Shown here: one piece after another, positions 50,260 to 60,260 of the stretch | Position numbering within the stretch: the first letter of the stretch is position 1 | How the letters are laid out: each line of letters starts with the position of its first letter | From: Thermus composti | GTDB taxonomy: Bacteria > Deinococcota > Deinococci > Deinococcales > Thermaceae | Assembly: GCF_014647535.1 (NCBI RefSeq) | Contig: NZ_BMPJ01000003.1 | Coordinates: forward strand, 62,001-126,000 | Length of the DNA: 64,000 nt | Direction: 5' to 3' | Notes under the pieces: model-generated | What the model was told of the DNA's origin: nothing | Databases searched by the model: none | The model's input: only the letters and a program-made list of their open reading frames with translations | Program-made: the position numbers and the translations under genes

Positions 50260-50577
50260 ATGACGGGTTGGAGCTTTCTCTTTCTGGCCATTCTCTTTGA
50301 GGTCCTGGCCTCCAGCAGCCTGAAGGCTTCCGAGGGATTCAGCCGGCTTTGGCCCACCCTGGCGGTGCTTGGGGGGTATGGGCTCGCCTTCTACTTCCTG
50401 AGCCTGGCCCTTAAGAGCGTTCCCCTGAGCCTGGCCTACGCCGTCTGGTCGGGGGTGGGGACGGTGGCCATCGCCCTCATCGGGGCCTTTTTCTTCGGGG
50501 AGGCCGTCTCCCCAAAGGGGTGGCTCGGCATCGCCCTGGTGGTGATGGGGGTGGTCCTCATCCGCCTCGCCGACTAG
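50260..50577 (+). CDS. Small multidrug resistance (SMR/EmrE) family transporter
   Basis: A 105-aa protein with four membrane spans. The conserved Glu of the SMR proton/drug site lies in span 1 (FLAILFEVLASSSLKASEGF), with SLALKSVPLSLAYAVWSGVGT in span 3 and a final span ending MGVVLIRLAD. Members export quaternary amines, guanidinium (Gdx) or polyamines; the pattern here does not decide between them. Its stop codon shares bases with the stop of the convergent Uma2 gene (CTAG). Confidence 0.92.
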   Translation: MTGWSFLFLAILFEVLASSSLKASEGFSRLWPTLAVLGGYGLAFYFLSLALKSVPLSLAYAVWSGVGTVAIALIGAFFFGEAVSPKGWLGIALVVMGVVLIRLAD

Positions 50578-51110
50578 GAGCCGAAAAGCTCGGAGAGGGG
50601 GAGGCGAAACCCGGGAAGGACCTCCCCGCCCTCCAGGGCCTCCCCCAGCCCCAAAAGCCGCCCCCGGCCGTCCGGGCCGTAGACCTCCGCCGCCTTAAGC
50701 TCGGGGTAGACCAGCCAAACGGCCTTGGCGCCGGCCTCGAGGTAGTCCAGCACCTTGGCGAGAAGGCCTAGGGCCTCCTCCCCAGGGGAGACCACCTCCA
50801 CCGCCAGGTCCGGGGCCCCCTCGTAGAAGCCCTCCCGGGCGATGGCTTCTAGGCGCTCCCGGGAGAGGTACCAGACATCCGGGCTTCGCACCCGGTCGGG
50901 GTCGCGCCGGAGGACAAACCCCCCCTCCACCCCGGCCACCCCAAGCCGGGTCTCCTCCAGCCAAAGACGGATACGGAAGAACACCTCCCCAGCAATCCTC
51001 CCGTGCTCAGGCTTGGGCGGCATCGCCTCCCGGACCTCCCCGTCCACCAGCTCCCCCCGCTCCAAGGGGAGGGCGAAGAACTCCTCGGCTTTCAGGCGGG
51101 TCTTGACCAT
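50574..51110 (-). CDS. Uma2-family PD-(D/E)xK nuclease-like protein
   Basis: The 178-aa protein fits the Uma2/DUF820 family: EFFALPLERGELVDGEV at the start, PEHGRIAGEVFFRIRLWL, then the nuclease core VRSPDVWYLSRER and APDLAVEVVSPGEE, and a hydrophobic strand with KAVWLVYPELKAAEVY. The family has a restriction-endonuclease fold and is highly expanded in cyanobacteria and Thermus-Deinococcus, but its biological role is not established; it is not linked to a methyltransferase here. It begins 9 bp after the E1 beta stop. Confidence 0.88.
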   Translation of the reverse strand: MVKTRLKAEEFFALPLERGELVDGEVREAMPPKPEHGRIAGEVFFRIRLWLEETRLGVAGVEGGFVLRRDPDRVRSPDVWYLSRERLEAIAREGFYEGAPDLAVEVVSPGEEALGLLAKVLDYLEAGAKAVWLVYPELKAAEVYGPDGRGRLLGLGEALEGGEVLPGFRLPLSELFGS

Positions 51111-51118
51111 GGGCCTCC

Positions 51119-52099
51119 CTAGTAGGTTAGCACCTTCCGCAAGGCGGCGAGGACCCTCTTGGCGTTGGGGCGGTAGAGGTGCTCAATGGCGCTAAAGGGC
51201 GGGTAGGGGGCGTCGTAGCCCGCCACCCGGAGCACAGGGGCCTGGAGGTAGTCTAGGGCCCCTTCGGCGATGCGGGCGGCGATCTCGGCGCCGAAGCCCC
51301 CGGTGCGCATGGCCTCGTACACCACGATGGCCCGGCCCGTTTCCCTGACGGCGGCAAGGAGCGTGTCCTCGTCCAGGGGGACCAGGGTCTCCAGGTCCAC
51401 CACCATGACCTCCACCCCTTCCCTCTTCGCCACCTCCGCCGCCTCCAGCATCACCTCCACCATGCCCCCGTAGCCGATCAGGGTGGCGGCCTTTCCTTCC
51501 CGGAGGATGCGGGCCTTGCCCAGGGGGAGGGTGTAGTACCCTTCCGGCACCTCCGCCCTCGCCCCCCGGTAGAGCTTGATGGCCTCGAGGAAGAAGACCG
51601 GGTCCTCGTCCTCAATGGCGGCGAGGAGGAGGCCCTTGGCCCTTTCCGGGCTTGCGGGGATCACCACCTTGACCCCAGGGGTGTGGGCGAGGATGGCCTC
51701 GGGGGAGTCGGCGTGCTGCTCGGGGGTGTGGACGCCCCCGCCGTAAGGGGCCCGCACCACCACGGGAAGCCCCACCCGCCCCCGGGAGCGGTGCCGCCAG
51801 CGGCCGAGGTGGGAGAGGATCTGGTCCAAGGCGGGATAGAGGAAGCCGGCGAACTGGATCTCGGCCACGGGCCGCATCCCCCCCATGGCAAGCCCGATGG
51901 CCATGCCCAGGATGCCGCTTTCCGCTAGGGGCGTGTCAAAGACCCGGCTCTCCCCGTACTTGGCCTGGAGGCCCTCCGTGACCCGGAAGACCCCCCCGAG
52001 CCGCCCCACGTCCTCCCCGAAGACCAAGACCCTCTCGTCCTTGGCCAGGGCCAGGTCCAGGGCCTCGTTGATGGCTTGGACCATGTTGAGGACGCGCAT
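51119..52099 (-). CDS. 2-oxo acid dehydrogenase E1 component, beta subunit
   Basis: E1 beta (326 aa) contributes to the thiamine diphosphate site of pyruvate or branched-chain 2-oxo acid dehydrogenase. Seen: [66 protein letters not shown], and [12 protein letters not shown]. The start at 52099 follows GGAGG with 7-nt spacing and overlaps the alpha subunit stop (TGATG). It is not close to the structurally known Thermus branched-chain E1 beta as I recall it, so it is probably a second paralogous complex. No E2 or E3 gene is in the window. Confidence 0.93.
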   Translation of the reverse strand: MRVLNMVQAINEALDLALAKDERVLVFGEDVGRLGGVFRVTEGLQAKYGESRVFDTPLAESGILGMAIGLAMGGMRPVAEIQFAGFLYPALDQILSHLGRWRHRSRGRVGLPVVVRAPYGGGVHTPEQHADSPEAILAHTPGVKVVIPASPERAKGLLLAAIEDEDPVFFLEAIKLYRGARAEVPEGYYTLPLGKARILREGKAATLIGYGGMVEVMLEAAEVAKREGVEVMVVDLETLVPLDEDTLLAAVRETGRAIVVYEAMRTGGFGAEIAARIAEGALDYLQAPVLRVAGYDAPYPPFSAIEHLYRPNAKRVLAALRKVLTY

Positions 52100-53139
52100 C
52101 ACCCCACCTCCTCCACGTGGAGGCCTCGCCTAAGGGCCTCCCAGGCCCGCTTCTGGTCGGGGCCCATCTCGGCGTAGACGTGCTCCACGATCTCCTCGGG
52201 CCGGGGCTCGGGGGCGCTATCCGCCAAGGCGAGCTCCCGGGAAAACTCCTCCTCTAGCTCCGCCAAGAGGGCCCTTTCCCGCTCCTCGTCCCATAGGCCT
52301 CGCTCCTCCAAGGCCTTCCTTAAGCGGAGGATGGGGTCCTTCCTCCGCCAGGCCTCCTCCTCTTCCTTGGAGCGGTAGCGGGAGGGGTCGTCGGAGGTGG
52401 TGTGGGGGGCGAGGCGGTAGGTGAGGGCCTCGAGGAGGGTGGGCCCCTCCCCCTTCCTGGCCCGTTCCACCGCCTTCTTGGCCTCCAGGTACACGGCGAA
52501 GGCGTCGTTCCCGTCCACCACCACCCCGGGCATCCCGTACCCCTCGGCCCGCCGGGCCACGTAGTCCACCCTCATCTGCTTGCTCCGGGGGACACTGATG
52601 GCGTAGCCGTTGTTCTGCACCAGGAAGACCACGGGGGCGTCAAAGACGGCGGCGAAGTTCAGCCCCTCGTGGAAGTCCCCTTCGCTCGTCCCCCCGTCCC
52701 CGATGGAGGTGGCCACCACCCAGTCCTCCCCCCGGTAGCGCCCGGCCAGGGCGAGCCCCACCGCCTGGGGGATCTGGGTGGCGATGGGGATGTAGGGGTT
52801 CACTGCCCTTACCCCTTCAGGGAAGCGCCAGCCCGCAGGGTGAGCCCGCCAGTAGAGGATCAGGGTGTGGATGGGAAGCCCCTTGGCGAGGAGCATGGCG
52901 CTTTCCCGGTAGCTGGGCACCACCCAGTCCCCCTCCTCCAGGGCCAAGGCCACCCCCACCTGGGCCGCCTCCTGGCCCATGAAGGGCGGGTATACCCCGA
53001 GGCGGCCTTGGCGCTGGAGGGTTAGGGCCTTCTCGTCAAAAAACCGGGCCCTGCGCATGGCCCGGTAGAGCCTTAGGGCTTCTTCCTCCGCTAGGGGAAA
53101 CTCCCCCTTATCCAGATACCGCACCACCTTGGGCTTCAC
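52099..53139 (-). CDS. 2-oxo acid dehydrogenase E1 component, alpha subunit
   Basis: E1 alpha (346 aa) carries the thiamine diphosphate motif [17 protein letters not shown] followed by VFLVQNN at the expected distance, and the phosphorylation-loop-like region [13 protein letters not shown]. The N-terminal part has [23 protein letters not shown] and a [11 protein letters not shown] segment. The start is GTG 53139. The gene overlaps the aminotransferase gene upstream by 32 bases, suggesting translational coupling and a shared substrate: the oxo acid made by the aminotransferase may feed this dehydrogenase. Confidence 0.94.
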   Translation of the reverse strand: MKPKVVRYLDKGEFPLAEEEALRLYRAMRRARFFDEKALTLQRQGRLGVYPPFMGQEAAQVGVALALEEGDWVVPSYRESAMLLAKGLPIHTLILYWRAHPAGWRFPEGVRAVNPYIPIATQIPQAVGLALAGRYRGEDWVVATSIGDGGTSEGDFHEGLNFAAVFDAPVVFLVQNNGYAISVPRSKQMRVDYVARRAEGYGMPGVVVDGNDAFAVYLEAKKAVERARKGEGPTLLEALTYRLAPHTTSDDPSRYRSKEEEEAWRRKDPILRLRKALEERGLWDEERERALLAELEEEFSRELALADSAPEPRPEEIVEHVYAEMGPDQKRAWEALRRGLHVEEVG

Positions 53140-54253
53140 GGGGGGAGTTTACCACAAGGGCCAGGCGCTCCAGCGCCAGGGAAAGCTCCTCCTCGCTCTT
53201 GCAGAAGGCGAAGCGAAAGAGGTCCTTGGGGGGGTCTTCCCGGTAGAAGGCGGAGGCGGGGATCAGGGCCACCCGGGCCGCCTCCACCAGGGAAAAAGCG
53301 TCCCAGCCGGGAAGTTCCGCCATGAGGAAGTAGGTGCCCTCGGGGACGTAGACCCTAAGCCCCAAGGCCCTAAGCCCCTGGGCCAAGAGGTCCCGCCTTT
53401 TCCGGTAGCTTTCCCGCAGGGCCTCGTAGAACCCCTCCCTGCGGGCCGCCCTTAGGGCCTCGGCCACCCCGGCCTGCAAGGGGGTGGGGGCCGAGAAGCT
53501 CGTCCACTGGCGCATCCCCGCAAGGCGGGGCATGAACTCCTTGGGCCCCACGATCCAGCCCACCCGGTAGCCGGTGGCCTCGAGGCGCTTGCCGGCGCTT
53601 CCCACGGTGAAGGTGCGCTCGGGGGCGAGGTCCCTTAGGCGCCTAGGCCTTTCCCCAAAGTAGAGCTCGTCGTAGACCTCGTCGGAGACGAGGAAGAGAT
53701 CGTGCTTTTGCGCAAGGCGGGCGATGGCCTTAAGCTCCGCCTCGCCGAAGAGGCGCCCCGTGGGGTTCATGGGGGTGTTGAGGAGGAGGAGCCTGGTCCT
53801 AGGGGTGATGGCCCTCTCAAGGGCAGTCATGTCCAGGCGGAAGCCCTCCGGGGTAAGGTCCAGGCGGACAAGCCTAACCTCCGCCCCGGCCAGGAAGGCG
53901 TCGGGAAGGTACACGTCAAAGAAGGGCTCCAGCACCACCACCTCGTCCCCCGGGCCCGCCAGGCTTTGCAGGAGGACGTAAAGGGCCTCCGTGGCCCCGG
54001 AGGTGACCACCACGCTTTCGGGCTCGGCGGCGAACTCCTCCGCCAAGGCCTCCCGAAGGGCGGGAAATCCCGCCGGGGGGGCGTACTGGTCGTATCGGCC
54101 CAAGGCCCGCCGCACCGCCTCGAGGAGAAAGGGGGGCGGGGGGTTAGAGGGGAAGCCCTGGCCCAGGTTCACCGCCCCAAGGCGCTGGGCCAGCTGGCTC
54201 ATCTTGGGGAAGATGCTCTCCTTGGCCGCCTGGGTCCGGGGGTGGAGCCGCAT
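53108..54253 (-). CDS. Class I/II aminotransferase (glutamine:phenylpyruvate / kynurenine type)
   Basis: A 381-aa PLP aminotransferase with VNLGQGFPSNPPPPFLLEA, the cofactor clamp SGATEALYVLLQ, NTPMNPTGRLF (the Asn-Pro motif), SDEVYDELYFG and the PLP lysine in VGSAGKRLEATGYRVGW, plus the substrate carboxylate Arg near the end (LFRFAFCKSEEE). It matches the T. thermophilus glutamine aminotransferase known to act with phenylpyruvate. ATG 54253 is chosen over an upstream in-frame start because the known protein starts MRLHPRT and TAAGCT lies 7 nt upstream. Methionine or aromatic 2-oxo acids are likely substrates. Confidence 0.93.
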   Translation of the reverse strand: MRLHPRTQAAKESIFPKMSQLAQRLGAVNLGQGFPSNPPPPFLLEAVRRALGRYDQYAPPAGFPALREALAEEFAAEPESVVVTSGATEALYVLLQSLAGPGDEVVVLEPFFDVYLPDAFLAGAEVRLVRLDLTPEGFRLDMTALERAITPRTRLLLLNTPMNPTGRLFGEAELKAIARLAQKHDLFLVSDEVYDELYFGERPRRLRDLAPERTFTVGSAGKRLEATGYRVGWIVGPKEFMPRLAGMRQWTSFSAPTPLQAGVAEALRAARREGFYEALRESYRKRRDLLAQGLRALGLRVYVPEGTYFLMAELPGWDAFSLVEAARVALIPASAFYREDPPKDLFRFAFCKSEEELSLALERLALVVNSPREAQGGAVSG

Positions 54254-54260
54254 AGGTATA

Positions 54261-54266
54261 AGCTTA
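54261..54266 (-). promoter_or_regulatory. Leaderless -10 of the aminotransferase gene, overlapping the tpiA stop
   Basis: On the minus strand TAAGCT begins with the tpiA TAA stop and ends 7 nt before the ATG at 54253. No ribosome site is present. Confidence 0.5.
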
Positions 54267-55016
54267 CCCCGCAATTCTTAAAAGGGCCAGGAAGCTTTCC
54301 AGCTCCAGGCTCGCCCCGCCCACAAGCCCCCCGTCCACGTTGGGCATGGAAAGGAGGTCGGCGAAGTTCTTGGGGTTCACGCTCCCCCCGTAGAGGATGC
54401 GCACCCGGCTAGCGAAGGCCTCCCCGTAGCGCTCCGAGAGGGCCTTCCGGATCGCCCGGTGCATGGCCTCGGCGTCCTCGGGGGTGGCGTTTTTCCCGGT
54501 GCCGATGGCCCAGACGGGCTCGTAGGCGATGACCAGGCGCTCAGGCCCCTCGGGCTCCACCCCCTCGAGGCTTCCCAGAAGTTGCCTTAGGGTGTAGGCC
54601 TCCGCCTCTCCCCTTTCCCGCACCTCCAAAGGCTCCCCCACGCAGAGGATGGGGGTGATCCCCTCCTCCAGAAGCCTTTTGGCCTTCTCCGCCACCAGGG
54701 CGTCCGTCTCGTGGTGGTAGCGGCGCCTTTCCGAGTGGCCCACGATGGCGTAGCGGCAGCCCAAATCCTTAAGCATCCGGGCGGAGACCTCCCCCGTGTA
54801 GGCCCCTTCCCTGTGGGCGGAGACGTCCTGGGCCCCGTAGGCGACCTGGGTTTCCGAGAGGACCTCCTTGGCCACGGGGAGGATGGGGAAGGCGGGGAGG
54901 ATGGCGGCCTCCGCCTCCAAGGGGGGAAGGAGGCGCTTAAGCTCCGCAAGCCACACCCTGGCCTCGGAAGGCACCTTGTGCATCTTCCAGTTCCCGGCCA
55001 CAAGAACCCGGCGCAT
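54264..55016 (-). CDS. tpiA: Triosephosphate isomerase
   Basis: TIM interconverts dihydroxyacetone phosphate and glyceraldehyde 3-phosphate. The 250-aa barrel has VAGNWKMHK with the substrate Asn and Lys, [10 protein letters not shown] with the electrophilic His, [19 protein letters not shown] with the catalytic Glu and flexible loop, and the phosphate-binding [12 protein letters not shown] and [11 protein letters not shown]. It has its own -10 (TATGAT) between the pgk terminator and the ATG, so it is expressed apart from, or in addition to, gap-pgk. Confidence 0.97.
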   Translation of the reverse strand: MRRVLVAGNWKMHKVPSEARVWLAELKRLLPPLEAEAAILPAFPILPVAKEVLSETQVAYGAQDVSAHREGAYTGEVSARMLKDLGCRYAIVGHSERRRYHHETDALVAEKAKRLLEEGITPILCVGEPLEVRERGEAEAYTLRQLLGSLEGVEPEGPERLVIAYEPVWAIGTGKNATPEDAEAMHRAIRKALSERYGEAFASRVRILYGGSVNPKNFADLLSMPNVDGGLVGGASLELESFLALLRIAG

Positions 55017-55022
55017 GGGCCC

Positions 55023-55028
55023 ATCATA
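55023..55028 (-). promoter_or_regulatory. Leaderless -10 of tpiA
   Basis: TATGAT on the minus strand lies 6 nt before the tpiA ATG at 55016, directly after the hairpin that follows pgk. Confidence 0.5.
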
Positions 55029-55031
55029 GCG

Positions 55032-55056
55032 AAAGCCCGCCCCCTTCGGGGCGGGC
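55032..55056 (-). terminator. Hairpin after pgk (partial terminator)
   Basis: On the minus strand GCCCGCCCC-GAAG-GGGGCGGGC is followed by only TTT, so termination may be partial and tpiA may also be reached by read-through. Confidence 0.6.
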
Positions 55057-55072
55057 GCAAGGGCAGGGGGGC

Positions 55073-56242
55073 CTACTCCAGGACCTCTATCCCGGGCAGG
55101 GTGCCCTTCTCCAGGAACTCCAGGCTCGCCCCGCCCCCGGTGGAGACGTGGCCGAAGCGCTCCTTGAGGCCCAGGCGGTTCACCGCCGCCACCGAGTCGC
55201 CCCCGCCCACCACGCTAAAGGCGCCCTCGAGGGCGGCGATCGCCCGCCCCACCGCCAGGGTGCCCTGGTCAAAGGGGGGGACCTCAAAGACCCCCATGGG
55301 CCCGTTCCAGAAGACTGTCTTCGCTCCTTTCAGGGCCTCGGCGAAGGCCTCTTGCGTCCTGGGGCCGATGTCTAGGCCCATGTAGGGGACGGGGATGGCC
55401 CGGGCCGGGAAGATCCGGGTCTCCACCCCCGGGGCGATGGCCTCGGCCGCCACCACGTCCTGGGGGAGGTGGACCTGCACCCCCAGCGCCTCCGCCCGGC
55501 GGAGGAGGTCCCTGGCCAAATCCAGCCGGTCTTCCTCCACCAGGCTCTTCCCCACCTCGCCCCCTAGGGCCTTGAGGAAGGTGAAGGCCATGGCCCCGCC
55601 GATGAAAAGCCGGTCTATCCGGGGAAGAAGGCTTTCAATGACCCCGATCTTATCGGAGACCTTGGCCCCGCCCAGGACCACGGCGTAGGGCCTTTCCGGC
55701 GCTTGGAGGAGCCGGGAAAGGGCCCTCACCTCCTTCTCCATGAGGAAGCCGGCGTAGGCGGGAAGGAGCCGCGCCACCCCCACCACGCTGGCGTGGGCCC
55801 GGTGGGCGCTCCCAAAGGCGTCCAGGACGAAGGCCTCCCCGAGCCTGGCGTAGCGGGCGGCGAGCTCCGGGTCGTTCTTCTCCTCCCCGGGCTCAAAGCG
55901 GACGTTTTCCAAAAGGGCCACCTCCCCGGGGGAAAGCCCTTGCACCTCTTGGAAGGCCTCCTCGGAGCCGGGCGGGTGGGGCACGAAACGCACCGAGGGG
56001 AGGTAGGCCTTAAGGGCCTCGGCCACAGGGGCCAGGGAATACTTGGGGTCAGGCCCCTTGGGGCGGCCCAGGTGGGAGAGGAGAATGAGGGAAGCCCCCC
56101 CGGCGAGGAGGTGGCGCAGGGTGGGAAGGCTTTCCTGGATGCGGGTCTCGTCCTGGACCTTCCCGTCCTGGACGGGAACGTTATAGTCCACCCGCACCAG
56201 GACCCGCTTGCCCCTAGGGTCTAGGTCGCGGAGGGTCCGCAT
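55073..56242 (-). CDS. pgk: Phosphoglycerate kinase
   Basis: Pgk makes ATP from 1,3-bisphosphoglycerate. The 389-aa protein shows the N-domain substrate site [15 protein letters not shown] and [22 protein letters not shown], the [16 protein letters not shown] segment, the hinge [13 protein letters not shown] and the C-domain nucleotide site [11 protein letters not shown] and [10 protein letters not shown], ending [14 protein letters not shown]. Its ATG is adjacent to the gap stop codon, so gap and pgk form one transcript. Confidence 0.97.
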   Translation of the reverse strand: MRTLRDLDPRGKRVLVRVDYNVPVQDGKVQDETRIQESLPTLRHLLAGGASLILLSHLGRPKGPDPKYSLAPVAEALKAYLPSVRFVPHPPGSEEAFQEVQGLSPGEVALLENVRFEPGEEKNDPELAARYARLGEAFVLDAFGSAHRAHASVVGVARLLPAYAGFLMEKEVRALSRLLQAPERPYAVVLGGAKVSDKIGVIESLLPRIDRLFIGGAMAFTFLKALGGEVGKSLVEEDRLDLARDLLRRAEALGVQVHLPQDVVAAEAIAPGVETRIFPARAIPVPYMGLDIGPRTQEAFAEALKGAKTVFWNGPMGVFEVPPFDQGTLAVGRAIAALEGAFSVVGGGDSVAAVNRLGLKERFGHVSTGGGASLEFLEKGTLPGIEVLE

Positions 56243-57285
<1,043 letters not shown>

Positions 57286-57304
57286 CCCCCGAGACGGGCA
57301 GCCC

Positions 57305-57357
57305 TTGACAGGTAAACCCTAGGAGGCTAGGTTGGTTGACGAACCGCCTCGAGGCGG
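57305..57357 (+). promoter_or_regulatory. bioY promoter and leader hairpin
   Basis: TTGACA (57305-57310), 17 bp, then TAGGTT (57328-57333). The transcript would begin near 57340, followed at once by the perfect palindrome CCGCCTCGAGGCGG (57344-57357) and then AAAAAGGAGGAG before the ATG. A GGTT-GACG-AACC element (57335-57346 region) around the start site could be an operator for a biotin regulator. Confidence 0.6.
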
Positions 57358-57372
57358 GAAAAAGGAGGAGCT

Positions 57373-57978
57373 ATGGAAACCAAGGCTTTGCCCTACGTTC
57401 CCCTGGCCAAAACCCTCTGGCCCGAGCGCACCCTCCTAAGGGACCTTCTCCTCGTCCTCGGGGGAAGCCTCTTCGTGGCCCTCACCGCCCGGATCGCCAT
57501 CCCCCTTCCCTTTAGCCCGGTGCCCATCACCGGGCAGACCCTGGGGATCCTCCTGGTGGGGGCGGCTTTGGGAAGCCGGCTCGGCTTCCTGGCCCTCCTC
57601 GCCTACCTCCTGAAGGGGGCCATGGGGCTTCCCGTCTTCGCCGGGGGCACGGGGGGAATCACCCAGATCCTGGGGCCCACCGGGGGCTTTCTCCTGGCCT
57701 TCCCCCTGGCGGCGGGGCTGGTGGGGCTTTTGGTGGAGCGCCTCGGCCTAGACCGGAGCTTCCTCGGCACCCTCCTCGCCATGCTCCTGGGGAACGCCCT
57801 CCTCTACCTGGTGGGGCTTCCCTGGCTTGCCGCCTGGCTCACGGGGGCGGGGAAGTTCACCGGGTTGGGGGGGCTTCTCGCCATGGGGCTTTTCCCCTTC
57901 ATCCCCGGAGACCTGGTGAAGGCGGTCCTCGCCGCCCTTCTCCTCCCCACCGCCTGGCGCTTCCTGGGCCGTAGGTGA
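57373..57978 (+). CDS. bioY: Biotin transporter substrate-binding membrane subunit BioY
   Basis: BioY is the S component of ECF-type biotin uptake and can work alone in some bacteria. The 201-aa protein has about six spans and the family motifs ARIAIPLPFSPVPITGQTLG, LLKGAMGLPVFAGGTGG, LGPTGGFLLAFPLAAGLVG and the late FIPGDLVKAVLAALL. A strong AAGGAGGAG site precedes ATG 57373. No EcfA/EcfT genes are adjacent; imported biotin would serve the carboxylase whose carboxyltransferase is at 5148. Confidence 0.95.
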   Translation: METKALPYVPLAKTLWPERTLLRDLLLVLGGSLFVALTARIAIPLPFSPVPITGQTLGILLVGAALGSRLGFLALLAYLLKGAMGLPVFAGGTGGITQILGPTGGFLLAFPLAAGLVGLLVERLGLDRSFLGTLLAMLLGNALLYLVGLPWLAAWLTGAGKFTGLGGLLAMGLFPFIPGDLVKAVLAALLLPTAWRFLGRR

Positions 57979-58685
57979 TGCGCCTGGCCCTGGCCCACCT
58001 GGCCAAGCGGGAAAGCCTAAGGGAACTCCTCAAGGCCCTCCGCCCCCTGGCCCAAGAGGCCCGGGACCGGGGGGCGGGGCTTTTGCTCCTCCCCGAGCTC
58101 GTTTTGGGCAAGCGGGAAGACCCCGGGCTTCCCGAGGCCCTTAGGGAGCTCTCGGAGGAAGCGGGGCTTCGGCTCCTTGTGGGGCACCTCCAGGAGGGGC
58201 AAAACCGCCTCCAAGCCTTCCCCCAAGGCCCCGCCTACGCCAAACTCCACCTCTACCGGGCGGCGGGGGAAGAAGGGGACGAGGGCCTAAGGCCCGGGGA
58301 GGCCCCGGTCCTTTGGACCTGGGAAGGGCGCACCTTTGGCCTCGGGCTCTGCTACGACCTGGACTTTCCCGAGCTCTTCCGCCTCTACGCCCTAAGGGGC
58401 GCGGAGGGCTTCCTGGTGGGGGCCGCCTGGCCCGGGGCCTACGCGGGGCTAATGGAGGTCCTCGCCCGGGCCCGGGCGGCGGAAAACCAGGCCTACCTCT
58501 TCCTGGCGAGCCGCGCGGACACGGGAAGCCCCTCCCTTTTCGTATCCCCCGACGGGCGGGTCCTGGGGCGTAGAGAGGAGGAAGGGCTGCTTTTGGCCGA
58601 GCCCGACTGGGGTTTCCTTGAGGCCTACCGGGCCCGCTACCCTCTCCTCCGGCACCGCCGGGAAGACCTCTACCGGCTTTGGTAA
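57978..58685 (+). CDS. Carbon-nitrogen (nitrilase-family) hydrolase
   Basis: A 235-aa member of the nitrilase superfamily, short for the group (usually 260-300). The catalytic triad is visible: Glu in LLLLPELVLGK, Lys in YAKLHLYR and Cys in GLCYDLDFPELFR. ATG 57978 overlaps the bioY stop (TGATG). Family members hydrolyse amides such as omega-amidic acids, deaminated glutathione or N-carbamoyl compounds; the substrate cannot be read here. It may be co-transcribed with bioY and smpB. Confidence 0.88.
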   Translation: MRLALAHLAKRESLRELLKALRPLAQEARDRGAGLLLLPELVLGKREDPGLPEALRELSEEAGLRLLVGHLQEGQNRLQAFPQGPAYAKLHLYRAAGEEGDEGLRPGEAPVLWTWEGRTFGLGLCYDLDFPELFRLYALRGAEGFLVGAAWPGAYAGLMEVLARARAAENQAYLFLASRADTGSPSLFVSPDGRVLGRREEEGLLLAEPDWGFLEAYRARYPLLRHRREDLYRLW

Positions 58686-58686
58686 G

Positions 58687-59121
58687 ATGGCCCCCGTGCT
58701 GGAGAACCGCCGGGCGCGGCACGACTACGAGATCCTGGAGACCTACGAGGCGGGCATCGTCCTCAAAGGGACGGAGGTGAAGTCCCTAAGGGCGGGCAAG
58801 GTGGACTTCACGGGAAGCTTCGCCAAGTTTGAGGACGGGGAGCTTTACCTGGAAAATCTCTACATCGCCCCCTACGAGAAGGGGTCCTACGCCAACGTGG
58901 ACCCCCGCCGCAAGCGCAAGCTCCTCCTCCACCGCCACGAGCTCAAGCGCCTCCTCGGCAAGGTACAGCAGAAGGGCCTGACCCTGGTTCCCCTCAAGAT
59001 CTACTTCAACGAGCGGGGCTACGCCAAGGTGCTTTTGGGCCTCGCCCGGGGGAAGAAGGCCTACCAGAAGAAGGAAGAGGACAAGCGGAAGGCCCTAGCG
59101 CGGGCCCTGGAGGAGCTATGA
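58687..59121 (+). CDS. smpB: SsrA-binding protein
   Basis: SmpB brings tmRNA to stalled ribosomes for trans-translation. The 144-aa protein has NRRARHDYEILETYEAGI, LKGTEVKSLRAGKVDF, the YIAPYEKGSYANVDPRRKRKLL segment and the basic C-terminal tail (ARGKKAYQKKEEDKRKAL) that reaches into the decoding site. ATG 58687 matches the known Thermus start; it follows the hydrolase stop by one base. The tmRNA gene itself is not in the window. Confidence 0.97.
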   Translation: MAPVLENRRARHDYEILETYEAGIVLKGTEVKSLRAGKVDFTGSFAKFEDGELYLENLYIAPYEKGSYANVDPRRKRKLLLHRHELKRLLGKVQQKGLTLVPLKIYFNERGYAKVLLGLARGKKAYQKKEEDKRKALARALEEL

Positions 59122-60260
59122 GGTGGCTTTGGGTTCCCCTCCTGGCCTTGGCCCTGGCCCAGGCGCCCAAGCCCTTGCGGGTGGGCCCCCTCGCGGGGGA
59201 GGCCCTTTACCCCGGAAACCGAGGGGTCTCCTACGGGGAGGCGGAGCTTCTAGCCCGAGGGCTCGGGCTTGCCCTCTGGCGCACGGAAAAGGAGGTGGCC
59301 TTAGGCCTCGGAAGCCGCTACCGCCGCTTCCCCGTTTTGGAAAACGAGGGGCAGGCGGTGCGGCAACAGGCCGCCTGGCTCCACCAGGGAAAGGTCTACG
59401 TCCCCTTGCGCCCTCTGGCCGAGGCCCTGGGCCTCCAGTACCAGGCCCAGGCGGGCGTCGCCCTAAGCCTTCCCTGGGCGGTCCTTTTGGGGGTGGAGCG
59501 GGAACAGGACCGCCTGGTGCTCCGCTTCAGCCGTGAGGTGAACGCCCTGGTGCGCCCCGGGGGGATCCTCTTCCTCCTGGCCCAGGGGCAGGGCGCGGGG
59601 TTCCGCCAGGAAGCGGAAGGCCTTTTCCTCTCCCTGGACACCCCCCCGGACCGGCTCTACTACCCCGGGGGAGGGAGGGTGGCCCTGGAGTGGGGCCCCT
59701 TGTCTAAGCCCGCCCCCCTGGTGCTCCTAGACCCCGGGCACGGGGGGGAGGACCCGGGCCTCGTCCTGGATGGGGTCTCGGAGAAGGACTTGACCCTGGA
59801 CCTGGCCCGGCGGGTGGCCCGCCGCCTGCCCCAGGCCCGCCTCACCCGGACCCAGGACGTTTCCCTTTCCCTGGAAGACCGCCTGGCCCAGGCCAAGCAG
59901 GCCTCCGTCCTGGTCTCCCTCCACGTGACCCGGGGCAGGGAGGTGAACCTCTACCTGCCCGATGGCCGCACCGGCCCCTTGGCACAAAGCGCCCCCGAGC
60001 TTCTCCGCACCGCCCCTGAGGAGCAGGCCCGGCTCCTCAAGGCCTACGCCGGGGACCCGAGGCAGCTAGCGGAGGCCCTGGAAAAGGCCTTTGGCGCCTT
60101 GGGCATCCCCGTGGCCCGGGCCGAGGGCCCCTACGCCCTCACCGACATCCCGGGAGCGGCGGTCCTTCTGGAGATCGGGGCCGAGCGCCTGGCCACCCCC
60201 GAGGCCCGGGAGGCCCTGGCCCAGGCCATCGCCCAGGCCCTGGAGGCGTACCTGCCATGA
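59118..60260 (+). CDS. Secreted N-acetylmuramoyl-L-alanine amidase (Amidase_3)
   Basis: The 380-aa protein has a signal peptide (about 1-16, ending ALALAQA), an N-terminal copper-amine-oxidase-N/stalk-like module (about 60-130, KVYVPLRPLAEALGLQY) and a C-terminal Amidase_3 zinc domain from about 195. Zinc and catalytic residues: His in LLDPGHGGEDPG, Glu in GVSEKDLTLDLA, His in VLVSLHVTRGREV and Glu in AAVLLEIGAERL. The usual SLHAN/D motif is modified to SLHVT. It would cut the peptide from cell-wall glycan, for daughter-cell separation or remodelling. It overlaps smpB and the next gene by 4 bases each. Confidence 0.92.
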   Translation: MRWLWVPLLALALAQAPKPLRVGPLAGEALYPGNRGVSYGEAELLARGLGLALWRTEKEVALGLGSRYRRFPVLENEGQAVRQQAAWLHQGKVYVPLRPLAEALGLQYQAQAGVALSLPWAVLLGVEREQDRLVLRFSREVNALVRPGGILFLLAQGQGAGFRQEAEGLFLSLDTPPDRLYYPGGGRVALEWGPLSKPAPLVLLDPGHGGEDPGLVLDGVSEKDLTLDLARRVARRLPQARLTRTQDVSLSLEDRLAQAKQASVLVSLHVTRGREVNLYLPDGRTGPLAQSAPELLRTAPEEQARLLKAYAGDPRQLAEALEKAFGALGIPVARAEGPYALTDIPGAAVLLEIGAERLATPEAREALAQAIAQALEAYLP

